Under the pieces are notes generated by a model, which searched no databases, was not told the DNA's origin, and saw only the letters and a program-made list of their open reading frames with translations. The position numbers were made by a program, and so were the translations under genes. A stretch of 64,000 nt of DNA from Chimonanthus salicifolius (Eukaryota > Streptophyta > Magnoliopsida > Laurales > Calycanthaceae): NCBI GenBank assembly GCA_013350335.1, contig CM023536.1, forward strand, positions 6,716,207-6,780,206, given 5' to 3'. Below, in pieces: positions 12,387 to 22,065 of this stretch (positions are counted from its first letter, which is position 1; each line of letters begins with the position of its first letter).

Positions 12387-12514
12387 ATGGGTTTCCTAAG
12401 AAGTTGCCTGCTTGTTCTGTTCATCACCTTCTTCCTCCAAGTTCACACCTCTACCTGTGCAGAAGCTCGAGTTCTTCCTTTCATGGATACACAGAGTAAG
12501 AGAACAGAAAACTC

Positions 12515-12580
<66 letters not shown>

Positions 12581-12956
12581 TTTTTATGATTTATATCTTT
12601 CTCTTTCCTCAAACTCAACAAAATTTATTTTCTATGTATGTTACAATCCAACAAGTTTTCATGCTCTGCATCATCAAAGCCATTTAAGATTTCTGTTTGC
12701 TTGTCTCTCTGTATGTTCATGTAAAGTTTTTTTTTTAATTCAGTCTTGTCAATAGTGATATTAATGTGATACATCATTAATATTTCTCTCCCAATTGATC
12801 TAATTTAGTGATTTGATTTGTTTTCTAGGGTATGTTAAGGTGCTAGAATCACTTGGAATTGTGTGCAAGTGCTGTGATGGTGCTGGAGGTGAATGCAGTA
12901 GTACATGGAGCACTTCTTGCAAGAAACTTGACTGTGGTCCATGGAAATCATACTGA
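12387..12956 (+). CDS. Small secreted cysteine-rich peptide, two exons
   Basis: Exon 1 is 12387-12495 and exon 2 is 12829-12956 (GT-AG, phase 1 junction), giving 78 residues. Residues 1-24 are a strongly hydrophobic signal peptide (LRSCLLVLFITFFLQV). The mature part ends in a compact six-cysteine domain spaced C-x1-C-C-x6-C-x7-C-x4-C, with CCDGAGGEC and a C-terminal CGPWKSY. A TATATAAA box lies 43 bp upstream of the ATG. Size, secretion signal and cysteines suggest an apoplastic signalling or defence-type peptide, but I do not recognise the family and assign no function. The gene is easy to miss because a (CT)n intron splits it. Overlapping longer frames that read through the CT tract are artefacts. 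Confidence 0.8.
12528..12575. repeat. (CT)n microsatellite in the peptide-gene intron
   Basis: About 24 uninterrupted CT units just after the donor site of the intron. It makes false open frames of repeated Leu-Ser on the plus strand and is likely length-polymorphic. Confidence 0.95.
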
Positions 12957-13636
12957 TTTCACTGGTGTGATCAGATTTTGCACATTAAAGTACTGATTAC
13001 AAGAGATACTTTAGAGGGTCATTAGTTTTGAATACGGAAATAGAATGGAATGAGTTGGATGAACTTAGACATCGGCGATGTAAATTCATTACTATTCTAA
13101 TATCAAATAGACCCTTGGTGATTTGACAAATCAGTTCCGGCGGCAGAGATAAACCCCATTAATGGAGATATGTGGAAGAACAGATTTTTTCTTATGTGTA
13201 TATCATCATGAGTTGCAGGAAGCTTAAGCCTAATGCCTTTTTGAGAATATTAATGAAAGACTTAGTGAGAAGAATCATTTGGGGTTCCCACACAAGCATA
13301 TGTCTTCCTCGTGATCATTTATCATTATCAAAGCGATTTACTTTATCTATTTAAAATTGATTTATTAAATTTAAAAAACTAATTTTGAATGAAAGACTAG
13401 ACAACAAATTATAGAAGTGCATGTGAATTGAAATTTGAGAGATGGTTAACTGCTATTATTAGCTTAGTAAAGGGTTTTTTTTTTTAATGAAGACCACATG
13501 AATGCATTACAATTATATTAGGCAGCAGAGTTCTTGATTTTTTTTCCTTTCTTTTAATGCCGGAGAACTTCAAAACCTTGTCTTTCTCTCTATCTCTCTG
13601 AGTGTGAGGGCATTAGGCAAAACTTGAGATACATGC
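12957..13636. other. 3' flank and spacer after the peptide gene
   Basis: AT-rich, non-coding; the first part probably holds the 3' UTR of the peptide gene. No other feature recognised. Confidence 0.4.
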
Positions 13637-13872
13637 ACTCTCCAATAAACCACAAGCATCGATGTGACTAAGGGACTCAAACTTGATGTAAAGATGTATG
13701 AAAAGAATATCATTTTAATCTCTGTCAATTCCAAACACTTTAATGAAAAAGTACGTCTCTCCAATAAACTAGAGGCATCTATGTGACTAAGGGACTCAAA
13801 CTTGATGCAAAGATGTATGAAAAGAATATCATTTTAATCTCAGTCAATTCTAAGCACTTCAATGAAAAAGTA
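13637..13872. repeat. ~116-bp tandem duplication
   Basis: The block starting CTCTCCAATAAAC and running through GTGACTAAGGGACTCAAACTTG to ATGAAAAAGTA appears at 13637-13752 and 13757-13872 with few differences. A diverged relative of part of it (GTAACTAAATGACTCAAATC) lies near 44490, so the source is a dispersed repeat. Confidence 0.8.
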
Positions 13873-13935
13873 GTCTTTGGGAGGACCCACTATAATGGGA
13901 TCCAAATCACTAAGTATGTAAATGGATATTTGAAA

Positions 13936-14224
13936 CAGGGGTTTAAAAATCGGTATCGGCCGATATATCGGCCGATACGATATGTCGACCGATATATCGT
14001 TATCGGCCGATATATCGGCCGATATTTTTCTCTTTCTTCCTTGTTTTTTTAAATATCGGCCGATATCGGCCGATATTTTGATATCGGACCGATATAATAC
14101 GGCCAATATCAAGGCCGATATTGTGAATATCGGCCGATACGATACATATCGGCCGATATTCACATATCCAAAACCGATATATATCGGCCGATACGATACG
14201 TATCGGCCGATATTTCAACCCCTG
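13936..14224. mobile_element. hAT-type MITE built of TATCGGCCGATA palindromes (copy 1)
   Basis: Terminal inverted repeats CAGGGGTTTAAAAATC / CAGGGGTTGAAATATC and a perfect 8-bp target duplication ATTTGAAA (13928-13935 and 14225-14232) are the hallmarks of a non-autonomous hAT element. The interior is almost entirely variants of TATCGGCCGATA, itself a palindrome with an EagI core, so the single strand can fold in many registers. No coding capacity. Confidence 0.9.
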
Positions 14225-15284
14225 ATTTGAAAATTCAAAAGTCTAAACATCCAACTTGAAACAAATAGGTTTGGATGAAAACTTTATTTCTATCTCCATT
14301 TGAATTGGGATGCAAATATGGATCTAACAATATTTGAATCTGGTAACCTGCTAACCCAAATGGCAAATGATGTAAATAACATATTTATTATTAATATGCA
14401 TGTTATGTATTAAGCTATATGAAGAAAAAACCTTCAAATTAACCTTAATATCTCCTCATATTACCCATCAAATTTACAATTAGGAGATAGTATTACATGT
14501 AAGATATAGATGCTTCCATTTGAATTCTAGAACTTTATTATCTATTCTGATATATTTTGTTCTTCTTTTTTAATTTCTTTATTTCTTTCAGACATTAGAG
14601 TAGTTTTTAAAATATTTTTAAATGTTTTCTTTTAATTTTCATCAATCATATATTTTTTGGGCTTTGAAATATGTTTTTTGTTATTGGAGTTTAACTATTT
14701 TATTAATTTTATTTTCTTTTTACTGAAGAGAATGTCAAAAAATTTAGTGTAGTGGATATCTACATCCGACAATACAAAGTGGACCGGATATAGATTTTAC
14801 ATATAAAAATCCAATATAATGCGAATCTGAATTCAAATCCAACATTATTAAACAGATGCATATGTAGCCTAATTTTCACTTGGGAAATTTCATGAATAAA
14901 AACACTATCCAAGAAAGCCTCAAATTGGGCCTATTTGGGCCCTCTCGGCTTTACTCTTGACAACCCTTAAACCTAATTCTTGATTAATTGAATCTCAACC
15001 TAATCTTATCACATTTAAAATCAATCACCATTGATATTTGCAATTTGAAAACCATAATAATAATAATCACATGCATAAACTATTCATCCCTATCTATTGT
15101 CATGCAACTAGGGGCTCCACATTTAGTTGTTGCCCTAAGTGGCATGGGTGTTTTTCTTTTTTAAGAGATTATGATAAATATTACTCTCTGTCTCATTTTA
15201 TTTGTTCTATTTTAAAATTTTGAATTTTTTAAGGAAGGGCTCTCAAAAGGCTTATGAACTTCTACCCAATATCGTGCAAGTCTT
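14225..15284. other. AT-rich spacer, no gene seen
   Basis: Very AT-rich; no reading frame with known motifs and no repeat I can delimit. Confidence 0.4.
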
Positions 15285-15388
15285 CCAAAATGCATATGAG
15301 GTAACTATTTTAAAACAGTCCCAAAATGCATATGAGACAACTATTTTAGGACAGTCCCAAAATGCATATGAGACAACTAAATTGGAAC
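15285..15388. repeat. 36-bp minisatellite, about three units
   Basis: The unit beginning CCAAAATGCATATGAG recurs at 15285, 15321 and 15357 (36-bp period), the last unit partial. Minor substitutions separate the units. Confidence 0.85.
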
Positions 15389-17256
15389 AGCGATAGTATT
15401 ATTAAAAGGAAAAGAAAAGAAAAACAGGAAATAGAGGAACACCCAATGAGAGCAAAGGGAAATACAAATATATGAAATACCACTATGCAACAAACTAGGA
15501 TAAAGAGAATCAAGAATTCTTCTCAAAAAATCTCTGTGAGGAAGATATTTCTTTGAAAAATATCTCAAAGAGGTCCTTCACAGTTCAAGCTCGCTTCAAC
15601 TCTGAGCTTCACTTGATAGTGTTCAATTATATTGAAAATCTTTTCAAAATTTAAACCTGTGAAACCCCTTAATGACTCGTAGTTTGAGATGATTACAATG
15701 GTGACTCCTAATAACTCCTACAAAATGTTTGAAACTTAATTGTTGTTGGGTTATTTTGTTATTTATAATTGTAATTAATGTAAATCATATATTTTTATAT
15801 AATTTTTCATATTGTAATATGTTGGGCCCCATTTGGGCCCTATTTTTGTAATTTGGGAAGGTTTTTCCCCTCTTTTTGAATGATACTTACTTCTAATTGT
15901 TAAAAAAAAAAACATTTTAATATTTAGTAATTTGATGATATGAGTTTGATCAAATTTAGCCATGATTAAATCTTATCAAACCCAGTCTATTTTTAAGATG
16001 GTTTGATCCACATATTAGTCTTTAAAAATGTTCCTTTAAAGCCCGTAGGAGGATCCTCTCCCGGTGAGGATTCCATGCATTCCTCCCAATCCAAATACAC
16101 CCACAGCCGCCATTAGACTAATACTCATTTTTATGCATATTTACTTTTGATCTTTGAGGCATTCAAGAGAACATGATTTTTCATTTAGAGTTCCCATTTG
16201 AATGCTCCTGATAAGATTTCATGTAACTATTGTCTAAGCCAACCAAGCTCGAAGTAGTCCCTATGCATTCAAGATCTTACTATGACGCGGCCATTGAACC
16301 CGACGAATCTGATGAAGCCTTGATCAAGGATGAACGGACTCAATTAGGCGAAATTGATGAATTGACTCTTCAAAATTATGCGAGAATTGACGGAGAGAAG
16401 AGGGGACCTCGAGTACAATCCAATAGACCCACTTGTACCGGAATTAAAGCCCATTTAAATTAGTTTTGGGCCTGATCCGTTGAATACTTTTTTGGGTCTA
16501 AAAAGCCCATTAAAATATGCCCATTTGCTGCCTCAAGGATGCCAACTCAAAATGTCATGTTAGCTTATCTCTGCCCGTGTGGATCCCACTCAAAATTCTT
16601 AGTTAAATTTTAATCCAAGTGTTGAATGTCTTCTATCGTGAATTTAATTTGTTCATATCTTGCATGTTTCAATTGTTTGATTAAATTTTAATTTCACATC
16701 CAAATTGATTCATTAAAAGGTTCTTAGATTTTTAATTTGATTCGAGTCGAATTAAAATTCATAGATGTTTTAATTTCTTAAATGCATGTAATTCAATTTA
16801 ATTAATTACGTTAGAACATAATATTCAAATTTCCAATTCATCATAAATATTGAATTCTTAAAACACCTAATTTCTTTGGTGAATTTGTAATCAAATTATC
16901 TCGTTGGAATTAGAACATCTCTCTTTCTAGAGGGAGAGTAAGAGTAAATCCTTAAGATCTTTATCATTAAAATCCTTGATTCAGATTGAAAAAATGGAGT
17001 CTACAATCTTCATTAAGTTAAAAGTTGAAGGAGGTGCACAAAATTTTCAACCAACTTCAGCCTTATAAAATAGGTAATGCATTGAATAGACAATCTAGTA
17101 GTCGAAATCTAAACTAAGAATTCACAAAGTTGAAAAAAGTGACATACATATGTAAAAATTGGTCTAATCCATCCAACTACACTAAATCTAATCTTAAAAC
17201 CCTCTTTCTAATTTTAGCTATTTTTTACAAAAAAAAAATCCTTTTTTAGTTGTATA
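15389..17256. other. Spacer, no gene confirmed
   Basis: Mostly AT-rich. A 77-codon frame at 16230-16463 has unusually even, acidic coding-like composition but no recognised motif, start context or splice partners; it might be a remnant of retroelement coding sequence. No confident feature. Confidence 0.35.
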
Positions 17257-17427
17257 CAGGGGTTTAAAAATCGGTATTGGCCGATATATCGTTATCGGCC
17301 GAGATATCGACAGATATTTTTCTCTTTCTTCCTCATTTTTTTAAATATCAGTCGATACGTATTGTATCGGCCGATATTTACATCTCTAAAACTGATATAT
17401 ATCGGCCGATACGTATTTCAACCCCTG
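17257..17427. mobile_element. hAT-type MITE of the TATCGGCCGATA family (copy 2)
   Basis: Starts CAGGGGTTTAAAAATCGG and ends ...TATTTCAACCCCTG, flanked by the perfect 8-bp duplication GTTGTATA (17249-17256 and 17428-17435). It is shorter than copy 1 (171 against 289 bp) because it holds fewer palindromic units. It shares the TTTTTCTCTTTCTTCCT linker with copy 1. Confidence 0.9.
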
Positions 17428-19260
17428 GTTGTATAAATGGAATAAAATCTCACCACCTTATCATATCCATCTATGAATCTTTTCACTATTTTCAGTTTTT
17501 CTTTTCAATTTTTTAATTTTTTGAGTTAATACAAGACAAATCCTTTCACCTCACTAAATCCAATTTTAATTTTTTTTAAATATTTTAGTCATATATTATA
17601 CAAATTTAACATATTTTTAGATATTAACGCAAGAAAAGTATAATAAATTAATCCAACCATCAAATCCAATCCTAAAATCTCTTTCCTTATTCTTATCCAT
17701 TTTAGATGAATTTTCTCTTTTATAATACTTACATAATACAGATAGATTAAATCTTTCAAACTTACCAAGTCGAATCTACTTTCAACCATTTTTAATATTT
17801 TCTTGTAATTTTTCTATTGTTAAAATGAAAGCAAATTACAACTATTTAATGAATGAAAAATCAAGATTCATTTTTTGTTCACTTTGAACTCTCCCGTCTA
17901 TATATTAAGGTATAGTAGTAAAATTCTTCCCAAACCAAGAAACCTCTTATTATAGTAACCATAGCTCACTTGTCAACAGCACCCACATTCAATTCTTGAT
18001 TAAGTTCATCCTCACAAGAAAGATGTCTTTTATAACAAGTAATACCAGTGTACCTTTTCATTACTCTAGTTAGGTTATGACAAATGAACAAAAAGTAGAG
18101 TCATGTCCCTTCTAATAAAAAACAAGGATATCTCTCTCAATTTTCATCTTCAAATCCAATGTTCCATCATCTCTCTCTCTCTCTCTCTGGTAACTCACCC
18201 ATTATCTTCCCTAAAACCCACCACACCCCATGCAAGCCATAGCAACCTAGCAGGGCAAATCACTATACTAGTCTCTCAAATCCTCTCCAAGTAAGTGTCA
18301 GAGATTTTGAGATGTTCAGCACTTTGTTTCTTTTACACAATGGTAAAAACATAACAGTTCTGCACTTGGAATGAATAGCCCATATGATTATTGAGGGAAC
18401 CATTTTCATAATATTTGAGCCTTATTTGAAAAGGGTCCACACCCATATCCATCAATGGGAGAACCAGAGGAAGAGGAAGTCACAAAGAAAAAACACCGAA
18501 GGGATTGAGGAGATGGTCAACAGATTTCTCATTACACTAGCACAAAACACTAGTTAAGGATGGCAAAGTTTCTAGATTTTAAGTTACCCAAAGGTTAAGA
18601 TTTTGTTGACATTGCTTTTCCAACAAAATTATTTGGGAACCATTTGCTAATTTCTGTGTTTCTCCTGTTTTGTGGGAGATGCAATGCCAGGTCACCTGAC
18701 AATTTTGGCAATTTCCGGACAGTGTTTTGACGAAGTTTTCCAGTTTCGTGGTTTATGTACACAATGATTTCCACAGTAAGTTGAGTAGCAATTCACAAAT
18801 AGAAGAGAAATTAGACTTCTTTTTTGCATATCAATTTCTAACCCCCTTCAAAAACTGATATTCATGGAGAATTGGGAGGATAGGATTATTCATTAGGTTC
18901 TGTCCCTTGGAAAATGGGAAATGAGTTGTTAAGCTCAGATGGTTGCTGCTGATTTCCAAATGGATTCAGTAAGGGCAAGGAGCAAGTGACAGGGGTTTGA
19001 TAAGAGAGTAGATAAACCAACCTTGAAAGACCTCACTCTTCTCCCAAGTTTCCTTGATCCAAACCAGTGTAAGGATTTTATCATTAATTAATCCCAATAG
19101 AGATTTCAAGATTACCTTTCAAAAAAAAAAATAGAGATTTCATGATCCATATGCCCACATCCTCCTATATCGTAGTTTGAGTTTATTCTTTTGATTTGAA
19201 ATGGAATACAGTCTGGTAAAAGTGTGTATGGGCCAGATCCCTTACCCAACAACTTCTACC
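17428..19260. other. AT-rich spacer, no gene seen
   Basis: No convincing frame. A short CT run lies near 18170-18188. Nothing else is recognised. Confidence 0.4.
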
Positions 19261-19376
19261 AGAAATATATCTGAGATTGCCTCCTACTTTCATCCTCCTT
19301 TGCTCCATCTTAACTCCCAGAAATATAACTGAGATTGCCTCCTACTTTCATCCTCCTTTGCTCCATCTTGACTCCT
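19261..19376. repeat. 58-bp tandem duplication
   Basis: The unit starting AGAAATATATCTGAGATTGC at 19261 is repeated at 19319 with only a few changes. Confidence 0.85.
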
Positions 19377-19486
19377 ATCTTACGCCTCCCCACCCAATTT
19401 TGAAATATCTTTTAAGATTTGAGATCCTCCTGTGATTGACTATCCACAGATTCAAACCCCAATATTTTAAGTTATATCACTTTTCT

Positions 19487-19571
19487 CCCCAAAGCTTCCT
19501 TTTCTACTCCAAATCTCCACCAAATTTTATCCAATAGGCAGCACCAATTTCTCTCTCCTGTATATCCTATA
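19487..19571. repeat. Flanking direct repeat F, left copy
   Basis: About 85 bp from CCCCAAAGCTTCC to ATATCCTATA, ending exactly where the first TRIM LTR begins. A copy about 90% similar lies at 20249-20328, right of the TRIM array. The duplication is far too long for a normal target-site duplication. Confidence 0.85.
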
Positions 19572-20250
19572 TGTAACGACCCGACCCTACCCATCACAAC
19601 ATTGTCCGCTTTGGACCCCATGTAGGCCCTCATGGCTTTGTTTTGGGCCCTGGCCCACATGGCAAGGCCCAAAGGCCTTGTGATGGAGAGGGGCTTTGTG
19701 TCCTCATATATAGCCCCCTCCACCCAACTCCACAACCGATGTGGGACTTGAATGGGGTGCTATAATCCACTCCCCTTAAGACCAGAGCCGTCCCCGGTTC
19801 TGTACGTCACACTGACAGAGGGTCCACACACACAGGCAAGCAACGTCAAGCAAGTGGAGCCCACACAGTCCGAGTGTTGAATCGTGCTCTGATACCACTT
19901 GTAACGACTCATCCCGCTAGCATGATATTGTCTGCTCTGGACCTCACAAATAGCCCGCACGGCTTTCAATTAGCGAGCCAACCCATTATTGCTCCCAAAA
20001 GGCCTCATCCTAGAAGGAGGTAGGCTACCACTTATATACCAGGAAATTTCCAATGCTACTAGCAATGTGGGACTTTTGGAGAGGGGTATTACAATAAACC
20101 AACCTTAAAGCCAGAGCCGTCCTCGGCTCTGCACACACAACAACCAAGCCTACACCCTCAGGCAGAGAATTGAATCATTCTCTGATACCATTTGTAACGA
20201 ACCATCACGTTAGCATAATATTGTACGCTCTGGGTCTCACACACAGCCCA
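19572..20250 (-). mobile_element. Tandem TRIM array: LTR - internal - LTR - internal - partial LTR
   Basis: Minus-strand terminal-repeat retrotransposon in miniature. LTR units are 19572-19764, 19900-20093 and a truncated 20193-20250; each ends TGTAACGA on the plus strand, i.e. TCGTTACA on minus. A primer binding site matching the initiator-Met tRNA (TGGTATCAGAGC on minus, plus-strand 19886-19897) abuts the middle LTR, and a decayed second one lies at 20181-20190. A purine-rich tract (minus AAGGGGAGTGGAT) precedes the 19764 end. There is no coding capacity. Alternating LTRs and internals are expected from unequal recombination between LTRs. A related solo LTR is at 58205-58539. Confidence 0.85.
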
Positions 20251-20328
20251 AAGCTTTTCTTTTCTACTCCAAATCTCCACCAAATTTAATCCAATAGACA
20301 CCAATTTCTCTCTCCTATATATCCTATA
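20249..20328. repeat. Flanking direct repeat F, right copy
   Basis: Second copy of the 19487-19571 block, fused directly to the truncated third TRIM LTR and followed by unique sequence CCGAACCCACCC. Confidence 0.85.
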
Positions 20329-20406
20329 CCGAACCCACCCTTTTCTAATGTCATTTTAACCGTTTGCCACCTCACAAGGTGCATCTTGTCTTTCACACAT
20401 GCACCA

Positions 20407-21403
20407 TGATGCGGAGCATAATACCAGTCCTTTTTTTTTTTATATTTTCGTGTCTACTATTTTTGTTATGCTTTATTTTCTTTCTTTCTTTTGTTAGTTT
20501 ATTTTTAGATGAGAATAATTATGTAATTTTAGTTTCCTTATTTGGGGGTAAGACAAGCTTGTAAAAGCCCCTCTTGTAGCTTGATGAAAAAAACGATTGA
20601 ATGAAATAAAGATTGAGATTTTCGCAAACCTTTGTGCGATTGAGATTGGTGCGATTCCATTTTTGGCGTGAAGCCCTTTTTAGCGTGAAGCTTGGCGTGA
20701 GGCTATCCTACCATCTTCTTCAGGTACTTCTCTTCTCTTCTTCTCTCTTTTCCTCTTTTCCTTTCTTCTCCAAAAGCCACACCTGTGCTGTCCTTTGCTA
20801 CCGAGAACCCCCAAAGTCCCTCTACTGCTGCCGTGATCTTCCCTAACCCATTTGTTTACTTTCGCCCCTCTCTAATCAGCCCTTTATTGTTGTTCCAAGA
20901 CCCTCTTTGGCTTTCCCCTTTCTATCGTCAACCCTTGCAGCCTTCCTATTGCTTCCGTGTCTCCTTCCCAAGCCTTCCCTTCGTTGCCGTAACACTACAA
21001 TCCCTCCTATTGCCAACCGTAACCCATATAACCCCTTATATTCTCCCACATGTGTCGCCCGTTGCCCTAAGCCTTCCATTCTTTTTTAGTTCTTTCCGTA
21101 TCCCCTCTCTTTCATTCCAATGAAATCCAATTCCTATCGCAAGTGCCTAAGTTTTAACTCATTAACCCATGTGGCGATTTGACTCATTTAATACACTATG
21201 TTTTGAACACCATTCTTTTCATTCACATTCGAATTTAATATTTTGCATGATTATTTGTGACAAGTTTATATTAATTAATAGCAAATATTAATTGGATTTT
21301 AATTTCAGCCCATATTAGTTTTACGTGCATTATTTTCATCCCTTTTAACTTTTAGAGAACCAATTTAGGCATTTAGGGTAACCCTATTAGTTGTTCTGTA
21401 TCA
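20407..21403 (+). mobile_element. Solo LTR, ~1.0 kb, TGATGC...TATCA ends (copy 1)
   Basis: Begins TGATGCGGAGCAT and ends CTGTATCA, flanked by the 5-bp direct repeat CACCA (20402-20406 and 21404-21408). The order of blocks (TTTATTTTTAG..., a GATTGAATGAAATAAAGATTGAGATTTTCG segment, a CTTCAGGTACTTCT pyrimidine run, then ATTTAGGCATTTAGGGTAACC) is shared with 30065-31015 and, inverted, 35274-36254. No primer binding site or coding sequence adjoins it, so it is a solo LTR of an unassigned LTR retrotransposon. Confidence 0.85.
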
Positions 21404-21408
21404 CACCA

Positions 21409-22065
21409 TCCACAGAAAGTCTCGCTCAATTTAATCAAGTATTCTAGCTACTTTCACAGGGATTCTAAAAGGAGATGTAAAAACTAGGAGATTGTTGAGG
21501 TACATTTAATTAATGTGATTTGGCCACCGAAAGAAAGGTGCAATTTTTTCCATGGTGCCAATTTTTGTTTGAATTTTTCAATGACCAGCACCCAAAAGGA
21601 TAAAGGTTTAGGATGGCCTTCTAGTGGCAGAACCAAATATGGGAATGGAAAAATGTATAAAGGCACATCCAATAAGTGAAGCAAGACTTTGGATCCAGTC
21701 AAGTGCCTGTGAACTCACCAGTATGACTATGAAAACACTAATTCATAGATAGCCATTTATTCAAGTCAATTACTAGTTACCACTCTCCATTTTTTCTTTT
21801 TTTGGATTATGTGTGGGAAACCTGAGACGCAGTCCTACTAAAACCCTCACAGGTGGTACCACTCTCCATTTTTCCCACTACTACGAAGTCATATCATTCT
21901 TCAAATATATTTTCAAATTTATACAGGAAACCCAGTTGAGCATCTCAGTCAATTTATAGGCATGATATTAAACTCGTTACAGGTTGATAACATTTATGAA
22001 CAATAGATTATTGGATTGAAAATACAACCAGACCTTCCTCTGAATGGGTCATAAGGTGCAAGCCA
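21409..22065. other. 3' flank of VPS24, no gene seen
   Basis: AT-rich sequence beyond the VPS24 stop codon on the minus strand, with part of its 3' UTR expected near 22065. A weak LINE-like frame on minus at 21484-21702 (LPLEGHPKPLSFW...KKLHLSFGGQITLIK) resembles the region after the RT domain of plant LINEs and is probably another short LINE remnant. Confidence 0.45.
21484..21702 (-). mobile_element. Short LINE fragment (post-RT region), minus strand
   Basis: The minus frame contains YLVLPLEGHPKPLSFW and SFGGQITLIKCT, matching the LPL-G-PK..FW and LS.GGR..LIK.. motifs that follow the RT domain in plant LINEs; the same motifs are at 27903-28048. Isolated and truncated on both sides. Confidence 0.6.

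Noticed and set aside
12279..12755. Open frames of 158 and 91 codons over the CT tract
   Set aside because: They exist because (CT)n has no stop codons; the first 36 codons from 12387 are real but the rest is intron, as the conserved cysteine exon lies at 12829-12956.
13783..14230. Frames over the TATCGGCCGATA arrays, both strands
   Set aside because: Repeated Ser-Ala-Asp-Ile type peptides arise from the palindromic repeat; no gene.
15285..15388. CRISPR-like regular repeats
   Set aside because: Three directly adjoining 36-bp units with no spacers in a plant genome; a minisatellite.
16230..16463. 77-codon frame with coding-like composition
   Set aside because: No recognised motif, start context, splice partners or neighbours; could be a retroelement remnant but cannot be supported as a gene.
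20613..21123. Frames of 77 and 112 codons inside solo LTR copy 1
   Set aside because: Pyrimidine-rich LTR sequence, overlapping frames on both strands, no motifs.
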